Positions 33,000 to 44,200 of a DNA stretch of 64,000 nt are shown one piece after another. Position numbers and translations under genes: made by a program. The notes below the pieces were generated by a model, which did no database searches, was not told where the DNA came from, and saw only the letters and a program-made list of their open reading frames with translations. This DNA comes from Pyrocephalus nanus (lineage: Eukaryota > Chordata > Aves > Passeriformes > Tyrannidae). Every line of letters begins with the position of its first letter. The stretch's first letter is position 1. The DNA is taken from positions 39,023,866 to 39,087,865 of the forward strand of contig CM076261.1 of assembly GCA_038380795.1 (NCBI GenBank), written 5' to 3'.

Positions 33000-33560
33000 A
33001 TGCTGGCTCTCCTGAGCGGTGCCAGCCAGCAGCATCACGCGTGGCAGCTCACGGACTCCCGGTGCTGCTCACCTGGCGGCGCCGCCCGGAAATGAGCAGA
33101 TCGCTTTTTGCTGTGGGGTGGGCGCACGTAACACCTTCAGCAGCAGCGCACACCTGCGTGCGTTCGGATGTGTTGTGTATATCCATCTGTACCCACAGAT
33201 GCCGGGATGGGCCAGGCGGTCCCTCCGGGAGCGATGTGTCCCCACCCCGCCGATGTGTCTCCGGGGCCGCGCGGTGGCGCCGCAGGGCAGCCGTGCCCTG
33301 AGGGGACGGCGGCGGGGCCCGCCCGCAGCCGGGGAGGAGGGGAAGGCAGCGTTTCGCCGCCAGCCCCGCTCCCTGAGGGCTGCTGTCCCCGCCGGGCGCG
33401 GCCTCCCCTCGCCTCCCAGCAGCCAGCCTGCTTGCGGCACGGCGAGCGAAGCGAGGCGCGGGCAGGCTGACCCCGACCGGCAGCCCTCAGCCCTGACACG
33501 ATACCTCACGCCCCCACCGCCCTCAGCACTCCTCACCTCGGCCCCAGGGAACATTCTCCC
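33000..33560. promoter_or_regulatory. Isolated CpG island without a recognised gene
   Basis: The sequence is strongly GC-rich, and by eye I count about 37 CpG dinucleotides in 33181-33480, close to what base composition would predict without CpG loss. The flanks are AT-leaning. Such islands are usually promoters. Both strands have long open frames here, as expected in GC-rich DNA, but none resembles a known protein. It lies about 8 kb past RANK and 30 kb before ZCCHC2, between two CR1 copies. Confidence 0.7.
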
Positions 33561-33693
33561 TGTCCAGGGAACACTTTTCCCTACGAGCTGTGTGAAACTG
33601 CAGAGCCACAAAGCCGGAGGGGTCCTGAAGAGCCAGCCTGAAAGGAGGCACGGCTGAACATAAAATACCATACAACCTAACCCGCCCTTAAAG

Positions 33694-34290
33694 CCATGGA
33701 ACTGTAGAAAGTTTGGGGTTGGAAGGGACCTTAAAGATCATCCGGTTCCAGCCCTGCTGCTGTGGCAGGGACACCTTCCATTAGGCCAGGTTGCTCAGAA
33801 CTCCATCCAGCCAGGCCTTGAACACTTTCAGGAATGGGGCATCCAGAGCTTCTCTGGGCAGCCTGATCCCATGTCTCATCACCCTCACAGTGAATAATTT
33901 CTTCCCAAAATCTAAACTAAACCCGCCCTCTTTAAATTTGATTCCATTCCCCCTTGTCCTGTCACTACATGCTCTTGGTAAAAAGTCTCTCTCCATCTTT
34001 TCTGTAGGCTCCCTTTAGGTATTGAAAGGCCACAATTAGGTCACCCCAAAGCCTTCTTCAGGCTGAACAACCCCAGCTCTCTCACTCTTTCCTTGTAGGA
34101 GAGGTGTTCTATCCCTCTAATAGACTTGGTGGCCCTCCTCTGGACTCGCTCCAACATGTCCATGTGCCTCCTGTGCTGGTGACCCCGAAGCTGGATGCAG
34201 TACTTCAGGTAGGGTCTCAGCAGAGTGGAGTACAGGGTAAGAATCAGCTCCCTTATGCTTCAAAAGAAGCTGGCCATGCTCCTTTTAAAG
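33694..34290 (-). mobile_element. CR1 LINE 3' end, antisense
   Basis: The left end reads GTTTGGGGTTGGAAGGGACC, the reverse complement of the CR1 3' UTR. The - strand encodes CSDRTRGNGIKFKEGG, then FTVRVMRHGIRLPREALDAP, matching the C-terminus of CR1 ORF2. Similarity continues through the segment encoding the region upstream of that C-terminus to about 34290. It is better preserved than the other copies, suggesting a younger insertion, but it is 5'-truncated and inactive. Confidence 0.9.
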
Positions 34291-36983
34291 ATGGAAACAT
34301 CTTAGCATCCCACAACAACATAGTCTTAATATGTCACTTCGTCTATCACTAAGTAATTCTTCCTAATGTCTAAATTAGGTCACTGATGCCCTGGTTCAAG
34401 CTTATATTCCTGTTTTCAGGCCACTATATACACAGAATATATTATTCCTGTGCCCTTCGAATACATATTTTAGCCTATTTCACCCATTGACTGATCCTTA
34501 AGCGAAATGTATAAATTTTGTGCCCAAAGCCCATGAGGTTGCTTTGCCCATGGAGCTTAGCAAGGGTCTATAAATAGGGTAACTGGGGTTCTTCAAGGAA
34601 ATGTAAATAAATATGGACACAAAATAGAAAATGTATCTAAATCCCCGAAGCTGCTTTGAAATCCTTAGCCAACAAGGATAAACAGCCATAGCAAATAATG
34701 TAACTGAAATCTGAATGGGAGGAATAATAACTTATGAACAGATGCTGATGGTCTTAAAATGAGATCTTATCAGCTGTCAAAGTCAGTGGGACCTTGGGCT
34801 CCGTGAACACAATGCACATAATTATGTGTTTTACCAAATGGATAAATGCAGGAGCTCAGCTAGCTGGGCTGCAGCCAGCGCTTTGTGCCACTCACTAACA
34901 TGCTTTACAAGAGCAGACATTCAATTAGTAGAAAACAAAATCTAAAGAGGAAATGATTGGTTTTATTGGTCCTGTGCCAGCTAGAAATTAAAACTTAGAA
35001 GTCAAAGACTGTTTCATGCTAGAATTAAAGGTTTCTTATCTGCCTCCATTTGAAATCCTTTCCTAGAAGTCTTCTCATTTCTGAGCTCTTTGAGAGTAGA
35101 AATTCTTCTTAACAGAGAAAAAGAACCTTTAATTGTACTGTATTGAAATTACAGTATGGAAGTAATTTTTTCCTGCTGAGTCTAACCTGGACAGCTTTCC
35201 TAAAGCAAGAACTGCATTCTGTTTAATAAACTCATCAAAGAGAAAACTATTCCTTTTATAACTGCTTTAACTTCTGTACTTTTGAGACTGATGATGACAC
35301 TTAGAGTTTTAAATATGAAATACACTTGTGTGTATTTCCCCATTGCCATTTTCCTAAAGAATGATGTATGGCTAAAATCTAGCTTATATAGGAAGAATAT
35401 ACATATATCCTAAAAAGGAAAGCATTAATATAAGGTTCTAAATTTATGAACAAAGATTACATGTAGCAGGAAAAAAAAAAGTTACATTTTTAAAGCAGCC
35501 TGGTAATATACTGATGGTCTTGCATTGCAGTAGTAGCTATCACACAGCATTAAAAAATAGTTGAATATTTGTGTACAGATTCAAACTCCATCAAAGACAA
35601 CATAAACAGAACTTGGATTTGCCTAAGACAGCTTTTAACAAAGCAGAGGCATCACATGCTTGGTTAAAGAGTGAATGTTGTATTGCAATGCTGAAAAGTA
35701 ATCTATATAGTAAATACCTAGTATTTGACTCTTAAGCAAGTGCATTCATTCTGAAAGAATTTTTTCCTTCTTTCCCCAAAGTTATATGCATATCAATTTA
35801 AAGACAAAGGCAGCAGAAGGATTTTCTTGCTGAAAATCATTTCTCACTTCCTAAATCACCCAAGGGTGAGGCATTTGCTGTCTCATGGAAGGCTGGGGAG
35901 CCTCAGACGCTTAGTGGCCATGGATGAGTCTGGTTGGCTTCTTTGTCTTCAAACCAGTCTCAATAATCCAGCTCTATAAAAACCAGGTCCCATCACACAA
36001 AGCCCAGGCTGCTCCTCTGCCTCTGTAGACCAAAGCAGGGCTTAATGCCCTGAATATCAGAGAATGACCAAGGGAGGGTACAGTGTTCAAACCACTGTAT
36101 GGCACTATAAGGAAAAAAGCCTGATCTTGAAGGTATAGCCATGCTCCTTGAGAAAGAACTCATGCAGAGGGCTTAAACCCTCATCCCAGTGGGATACTAC
36201 CTCATACACTAAGTTTTGACTAGACTTAGGTCTTCCTCTGTCTGTCGCCGTTTTAGTTTTCAAGTGAGCTGTGAAAATCTATGCTTCTTTTCACAAAAGT
36301 TTTTGCCATAGGCTTCAGTGGCTACAGATTAAGTAATCATGGCTCTGCCTCAGAGAAAAGAAACAATGTCACTTTTCAGATTAACAGTGAGAAAGACATG
36401 GATCTGCAAAGAGCAAGACTTGAAGGCTCTTTTCCCTCCCTAAACAGATGTCTGATTAGAGCAGCTTATCCCCTTAAGACTGTCACAGTACCAAAGATGT
36501 TATGTGCAACTCAGGGTTCCTAGATTCATCAAGCAGTCTGTATATGACTTTCCCTCTGGAATCATTAAGTGTTCTTCACCTAGCAGCACTGCTTGTGTGA
36601 CCGTCCCACATATAAATATTGGCACGTGTCAAGAAAAATGCTCTTGTGAAGGCTGCACAAAACTGAAGCCTGTATTTTACTTTCTAAGTAAAAGTCATAA
36701 TGTTTCCTAACCTGACATTTTTGCTCCTCTCCTAAACACTAGCTTTGCTACCAGCCTTTCTACCCCTCCAGACCACAGAAGGAACCCTGCCCTCGTCTGT
36801 CCTCCCACATCTGCCTACAACATTAACATGGCAATTTGGTGATGGTGAGGGAATCACCTTCAACAGTTTTACGGGCACTGAAGCTCTAAAGATGGGTTTG
36901 AATTGTCAGAAGGGAATTTCTTCACAGGTAAAAAGCTAATTAATTTCTGTGAAATTTCTGTCTGGCTTGAGATTGCTTCTTGG
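34291..36983. other. Intergenic, no gene seen
   Basis: AT-rich unique sequence without recognisable exons, repeats or RNA genes. Confidence 0.65.
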
Positions 36984-37088
36984 TTTAACACACAGTGATG
37001 CTCACCATTTAACATATGTATGTCACTGTTTAGCACATACTGATGTTTCACATATGTACATCACTCTTTGGCACACAGTGATGCACCA
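36984..37088 (+). repeat. Imperfect ~45-bp tandem repeat (about 2.4 copies)
   Basis: The unit begins CACAYASTGATG and continues through CATATGTAYRTCACTSTTT. Copies start near 36990, 37034 and 37072, with a small deletion in the second. Confidence 0.65.
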
Positions 37089-38329
37089 GCATTCTGGTGA
37101 ATTGTGTCCGTGGAAATGACGACTTGCTTCTCTGTGCCAAGCTGTGGTGGTGTGACCCCATTACGCTACCTGCCCTCTCATTTTGAACACCGCCCAGCTA
37201 ATAGTGTCTGAACAGCAGACTGCAGAGGTGAGCTTGCAGCACTGCTGTTGAAAGGTCCTGGCCCTATGTTGCCTGCTGGGTGGAAAAAATTTGCAATTTT
37301 TCTGAAGTATTGGACAAGGTCACTGTGTCTTCAGAAGGTCTTGTTGCTTAGTACCATTTGCATCTACATGGAAAGAGATGAATTCTCTATCAGTTAATTT
37401 GGGTGAACTCTGAGGTCTCTGGTTACCCACACAACTTGCAATCCTGCTCGAATCTGATTATGCTTTTGGCATTCATGCTTCCTCCGTAGATTAAGGTTTT
37501 GTAGCTCTGACCTATATTCGCTGAGCCAGCAGCTGCAGCTCTGTATCGTTATGTACTTGCTACTACCTCTCTGTTGTTGGCTGTCAGTCCCATAATGAAG
37601 TAGAGTGGAGCACATACCCCAGCTCCCAGCTGCCAGACCTCATACATCACCCTACATGGCCATTCTCATTCAGGTTTCAAGCTAAGATTTCGGCTGGTGA
37701 TGTGGGGGTGACCAAAGAGCCAGCACACAATCCTTCGAGTGTCTGCAAGTGCAGGTACAAAATAGGAAAGAGGGTCCAGGCAGTAACTTCCTATATTGCT
37801 TTCACAGCCATCTTCAGGGATTTAAAGTGCATGGGCTGTGTAAAAGTGTTTCCTTTTTTATGTTGTGCACTTCCCATCTTTTTATTTGCTGGATATTCCC
37901 TATTTGTATTACAAAGAAGGAAAAGGAGAAGCTCTTGATCTCTGCAGATCATTTCTCATTCTCTATGCTCGCTCTCAGGTCCCCTCCCAATTTTCTGCTT
38001 CCTAGTAAATATAGTCTCACTCCTTCAGATGTCACTTTAACTGGAAAGGTTTCTCACTTGCTATTCTTTATGAAATTCCTCCTAACCCTTGTGATACTTT
38101 TTCTGAAATCATTTGAACAATAAACACACAATATTATACCAGAGTCTGCCCAGTGCGCAGTCACTTCAAATGGTCTTAAATTTTTATGGTTTTTCTTTTT
38201 TCTTTTTTTTTTGTTAACTTGCACACATTCTTCAAACTTTCTAATATCTTGTCAGCATTTTTGATTGCATATTAAGCAATGACTTTAACTGAGCTATACA
38301 TTGCCACCTGGGTTGCTTTACAAAATTGT
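37089..38329. other. Intergenic, no gene seen
   Basis: Unique sequence, AT-leaning, without recognisable features. Confidence 0.6.
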
Positions 38330-38460
38330 GGTAGATAGTTTAGAGTCCTTATGGGGCTTGAAAATGCTCTCACTACTCCTCCAGTGTGTATTACTTTACA
38401 TGTATTGAGGCTGAATTTCATTGCTGTTCATCTAACTAATTCTCGTCTCTGAAGGTAAAT
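38330..38460 (-). mobile_element. Possible old CR1/L3-type LINE relic
   Basis: The segment TTACTTTACATGTATTGAGG followed by CTGAATTTCATTGCTG resembles a common antisense LINE 3' motif (TTACATTTATCNACATTGAATTTCATCTGCCA). The match is short and diverged, so this is tentative. Confidence 0.3.
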
Positions 38461-38948
38461 AGCAAAGAATTCCGAGGGCAATTTGCTGGGAAAAATATGG
38501 ACTTTCTTTAGTTACCAACTAGACTGTTTAATGAGGAAAACATCGTAAGTGAAGCAAAACTCTGCAGACCGCACTCGAGCAGCCTGCTGAGGTGAAAAGG
38601 TGGGGACCTTCTGGTTTAGATGCTCGGATTTCACATATAAGCAACATAATAAGGCAGCGCCCTTTGTGGTCTGGAAGACAATGTTGCCAAGTTTAATGAG
38701 TGATGCCTTTCATTTGCAGAACTGTGGCTGGTTGGCTACTGTAACACGCTGATCCTACAAGTATTTTTAATGAAACACATCAGATGGAGCAGTGGTGCTG
38801 GCTTCCTTCTGTAAATGACTGTAGTTTCGAGTCAAATAAGAAATGAAGGGTTTGTCCTAGCTATGTAAGGAAAATTTCTGTGTAGGAATAATCGTGGTGA
38901 AGGATATTCAGACAGCATTTATTAACACAGCTTTTCCTGCAAGCCAGG

Positions 38949-38981
<33 letters not shown>
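38949..38981 (+). repeat. (A)33 homopolymer
   Basis: An uninterrupted run of 33 A without a nearby AATAAA; probably a simple repeat. Confidence 0.95.
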
Positions 38982-38984
<3 letters not shown>

Positions 38985-41156
38985 AGACAGACATTTTGGG
39001 CATAAACACGTCTTTCTGGCAGTCTCAGATGGTTCACTTTCAAATCTGGGAACACCCACTCCTCCCTACTGTCTAGAGCAAAGAGGTCACTAGGGTGTTT
39101 CAGTGCATTTCACTGACTTTCTACGGGGAAGACAACCATCACACACAGTCTGAAAGCTGCCTGCCTTCCAACAGATTAACAAATTATTCTGAAAAGCACC
39201 AAAATTATCAGTAAATGAGAACTGTGCATCATTTTCTGATCTGATCTGTTCTGTGGCTCTACACTGTGTTAGATCACCAAGGCGTGGTGTCAGTTGTGCC
39301 ACTGAAGTGGTGATATTTAGGATGTGAGTGTGTTCAGGCTCACAGTGATTCTGGTCACCACAATCTTTTCACCTCATATATCCCCCCCTTTAGTTAGGAA
39401 TCTGGGGAGGGCAAATTGCACTTCCCAGCATCTTCCTTGCTTTTGAGGGGGAGAGGTTCAGAGAGGGTGGGGTGGTGGGGATGGGATGACTTATTGTGAA
39501 AATAGCTCCGAGACAAATACTGAGCAACCCCTTTGAGCATCCCAAGTATTTTGGTACTCTCTTGCCAGCAATTCTGCTGCAAGCAGATGTAAAGGGGTAA
39601 TGGACCCACATGCTTACACAGCCTCAAGCCAGGCTGTTGTCCTGCTGTGGCCACCTTTGCCATTCAGTGCCCCACGGTGGTGCTGCACCCTCTTCACCTG
39701 CCTCTGCTTTACAGAAAAGCTATTTTAGAGCCTGCCAAATTCAGTAATGTTGATCTATTTCTTATCCTTCTCCTTGTAATATCTAGTTGCCGTAGTTACC
39801 TCATGTATCTAAGGCAACCAGATGTTACAGACGGAGGCACTGAAATAGTATCAACAAGTGCAAAAATTAAAGTGTTTTAACTACTTAAGTTAAGCCACTC
39901 TGGGCTCTTTCCCTCTTGGCTCTGTAATTTGCCACCTCCTCTGATCAAACCTGCTGTCCTGTTCCCACCTTCCTCCCACAGCTGCTTGAGTCTGTCAACA
40001 TCCCAATGCCTGGGATGGCAGGGAGTTATTACCCACTCCCCTTCCCCTAGACTGATGGCTGTGGGACTGCTTTTTTATCAAGGACGTACTTCTGGGCTCA
40101 TAACATATTGAGGATGCGGCAGTGGGGAGCAAGGGCTGCTTATAGCTCTGGAGCTGGAAGCACTGACCTAATTTTATTCAGTTTGGAAAAAAATCTACTT
40201 ACAGAATGAGGAGGATCTATTTCATTATCTGTTATGGGGGTTTTTTTGGAAAAGAAAATGCTTGCAAGTAAGTCAGATGGTTTCTGGTTTCTAAGTACTG
40301 CCCTATGGAGAACCGATGACTTCTAGGACATCAGCAATGGTGCTGTTTTCAGGACTAAGTTTGTCAAACTCAAAATATTAGGCAGCTAATCCCTGTTCCC
40401 ACCTGCTTAAGGAGCAAGCTAAGCCGGCAAAGAGAAAGTTAAATTGTTTCTTATGTATAATTATTTTCTTTTTATAAAGTTGCAGCTGCTCCAAGTTGCC
40501 CAAAAAATTGGATGTCTGGGATGAGTCTCCCTGCAGGTGCAGTACAGCACATGGGGAACTGGAAATATAGCTTTGGAAATGCGGGAAGCGCAAGATGCTG
40601 CAAGAAATAAGAATGACAGTGCATGCATATGTCAAAAGTCACTGTTATAGAATATCTGCTCTGCATGAGTAATATTTACAAGCCATAAGCCAGTCCCAAA
40701 CGGAGGTGATTTCCCAGGTGTTATGGCCATATGCAGGTTACACAGCTTTTAAAGATCGGTGTGCAGGAATGGTTATGTCTCTTCTCCCTTTCACGAGGCC
40801 ATGAGGTGGATGGAGAAGCACTTGCATGCCAGGTCAGGTCTGAAAAGAAGGAACACGTGTTTTGCCACACTATGGGCGGGAACTGTGTCACCAGACTGCA
40901 GTCAGAGGTGCTCCCAGAAACTCTCAAAGGGCTTTTTGGAGTATGTGCCCTCTAAACCATTTTTCTCCAGCTGCAGTGCTGTATGGGTGGCTTTCCTTCT
41001 GCTCCCAAGAGGCATGCACAGACAAGGCTGTGTCTTAGCTGCTGCCAGATAGAGGAGGAGGGTGGCTGTTGTGCCCCACAGGTACCCCAGAAAAGACAGA
41101 GACACTCCCTTGAAGAGTGAGAGATGGGAGTAGGCTGGGTGAAGTTCATCAACTGC
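38982..41156. other. Intergenic, no gene seen
   Basis: Unique sequence; no supported feature. Confidence 0.6.
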
Positions 41157-41213
41157 AAAAAAAAAAAAAAGAAAAAAAAAAAGAAAGAAAAAAGAAAAAA
41201 AAAAGAAAGAAAG

Positions 41214-41244
<31 letters not shown>

Positions 41245-41249
41245 AAAAA
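41157..41249 (+). repeat. Pure purine (A>>G) tract, 93 bp
   Basis: Ninety-three bases contain only A and G, mostly A with scattered G and GAAA units, followed directly by GGGTGGGGGG. It is a microsatellite-like homopurine strand. Confidence 0.95.
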
Positions 41250-44200
41250 GGGTGGGGGGAAAGGAAATAATCCAGGCTGGAAAAGTTTCATTTTTTTAAC
41301 AAATTGCAATAGAAAAGTAAGTGTTAAGCAGATGGATAACTACTAAGCCAACCAGGGATGCATTACAGGGAAAAGTAAAATTAATTCTGTAAGGTGCTGC
41401 CTTTATTCCATCATGGGTTTCATCTTACAGCTGTTGTCTTTTCACTACCTCATTTTTTCAAAAGCTCCGATTTCCATGTGAGAGCCCAGGGAGGGCTCCC
41501 AAGCAATTATTTTCACATGGTAAAAGCACTTTCCTCTCAAGGTTGTAAAAGCACAAATTAGACATAACACTCTTCTAAGGCACCTTTCTCAGGCTTGAAG
41601 AAAGCAGGTGTTTAGTGTTACATTAATTTTAAACCCATAATTAGTGTAACCTGAGTCCTGGACCTCTTCCAGTTTAATTCATTGTATTCCTCCAAAAGAG
41701 ACTTCCCTGCTGACTTTCTGTGAATGCAGCAGGTCAGGTCTTCAGCTACCCAAGCCTTTCCTTACGCTGTTTCAGATGAAGGAAATGAGGTATCAGGCAA
41801 CTGCCACAGGGGTTTCTCTATGGCCTCTGCAGCTGAGGTGTGGCTGACACAGCCTGTGCTCCAGCTGCTGGTTGGCCATTATTGGAATGTTGGTGACCCA
41901 TAGGTGGTTGGTGTGAGAGAGAGCTGCCTTTGGCTCCTTTCATTGCTAAATGTGCTCCAAGGTCTAAGATCACCAGAAGTTGCTTAATCAGGTTTCTGCA
42001 GCATGCCTTCTTTGCTCTCGGTCGAGTGGATCCGCTTTGGAGTGCCTGAGTTTGATGCGGGATTTTTCATTTGCCGCTGCAGCTTGTGCAGCTGTGCTGG
42101 TGGGGCGGCTCCTGCCAGAATGGGAGGAGCTGTTGGCAGGGAGGGGGCATTGCAAACACCTTTTATTTTACCTGTTGGGCGGAAATAAAACACCAACAAC
42201 TGAATAAAGCAAGTTGGACTGTTATCACAGATGGCATAAGGGGTAGCTTTCATTTGCCCTCTTGGAAGCAAACTGGTATCACTGGGAAGTACTTCATGTT
42301 GGAAGATTTGAAGCACGTAAGTTCAGCTTGGGGTGAGGCAGCAAAGGGGATGCAACCAAGCCATACCTTGACTCACTCTTGATAATCACAGAGTTTCTGA
42401 AGTGACTGTTATTAAGCAAAGAATGTTTTGCCCATTATGTGTATGTTTCCTCTGTGAAAAGCTGTGAGGAATACAAGGCATACTCTTGAGAAGCAGTAGC
42501 TGTCGGAGCACTGGCTGCAGCGCTGTGGCACTGAGGTACAAGCTCACAGCCTGGTTACAAAGCCAGTCAGTGTGGGCCAAACCTGCCTCTGGCTTTGCTG
42601 AGTTGTGCTTAAATATGAGCTACATGATTTAACCCTCTCTTGTATAGCTGCTGCTTGGCAGAATATATCTGGGACAGGAGCAGAGCTAGAGCAGAATAAG
42701 AGGGAGCTTGAGGGGGGAAAAGACTATGTGTGTTTCAGCCAGGATTGGAATTTAGTTGAGTACTTAATTGACCAAAAAGACACAAAAATGCCACTGTGCA
42801 AAAACAGTTTCAGAGCTTGCCCTCCTTCCAGGAGAAAGCCATAAGGTGAGGGGAAATGAAGGCCTGGAGGAGAGTTGTGGAGGGAGATCATGGTGCTGGA
42901 ATGCACTGGATGATTTGCAGTCTGACACAGCCTAGAAAGCTTGAAGTACCATGACTTACTGGGTACGTACTGAGCTTGGCAGGGTATCCATCAGGCCTGT
43001 GTGAGCAATTAGTGCTGATTAGCAGTTCCCTCTGCTGGCTGAGCTAATGAAATTGTTCCTTCAGTTCTACAGGCATACTCTGGTTACTGCAAGGGCACAG
43101 TTAGATTAGGCAGCATGGTTACTCCACACGTAAATTAGGGACATAAGGCAGTACCACAGGGAAACTATGCAACAAACAGAAGTGTGGTTCACTCTACTGC
43201 CATCAAACTCTTCACCGGTAATAAAAAGAGCAGAGTGGCCACAGACTCTTGTTCTCAGAGTGATTCTGACAAGCATTTCCCTGGGCGATTCAGAGCTCTT
43301 GCTGACGATACTTTGCATTGTGTTGGTTGCTGTACCACTTTGCATGTTTTTTGGTGTGTATGTGTGTACATGCTGCGTGTTACTGGGCTTTGAGTGAGGA
43401 TATAACTACCCATTATTTAAATTTTATCAAATATTATTTTTAAGATATTTGATACTTGATCCATTTTATAGGTGAATCAAAATACTATTGTTTAGACCAC
43501 TACATTGACTTCTACATCTCTCAGACAAAATGGAGATGTAGTGACTTACCACATCATTAACAAGTTATGATCTAAATGGTATAGACCTCTGAAGGTTGAT
43601 GTCACCCTGATATAAGTAAGGAAGCCAGATTGCCACTATTTAAGCCGTGTTCCCTTCTGTCTAAATGACCCTTTCTGTTGTGCTTCCTCAGGGAAGGAGA
43701 GCTTATAGCAAAGCCGCTGTCTGCTCACAAACAACATCAGCTGCAGTCACAGCTCAGCGATCCTATGAAAACTTTTTAACAGATGAATGTGCTTTTCTTA
43801 CCTTCCGTGTATTCAATCTTCTTTTTTTTTTTTCCTTTATTTTTCCCCTGAACCTGCCTATGAATGAGTTGCCTCAGCTTCTCTTTACATTTTTGCCATT
43901 AACTTGCCAGGTGCTTTTTGACAACTCTGTCTGACTGCTCCCTATAGAGGGAAGTTAATGTTAACTCACTTGCTGCAAAGTGATTTACAAATAAACATTA
44001 AAAATGCTATGAAACTGTTAAGTAGCTGGTTTTGCTTCCAGGGTATCCGGCCCAAGCTCAGTGTCTTAGGCAGCTGAAGGTTTTCCATGAGGAGATTCCT
44101 GTGGGTTTCTGTGAAGAGCTCTCCCACATCCCTTGCCACCAGCCTTCACTATCCAGTCAGGAGACAGGCCTGAGGCGAAATGACTGTCTTCTTCCTCCTG

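Noticed and set aside
33019..33671. Open frames of 200-212 codons on both strands of the 33-kb CpG island
   Set aside because: Their overlap on opposite strands and Arg/Pro/Gly-rich composition are what GC-rich sequence gives by chance. No domain, signal peptide or splice structure supports them.
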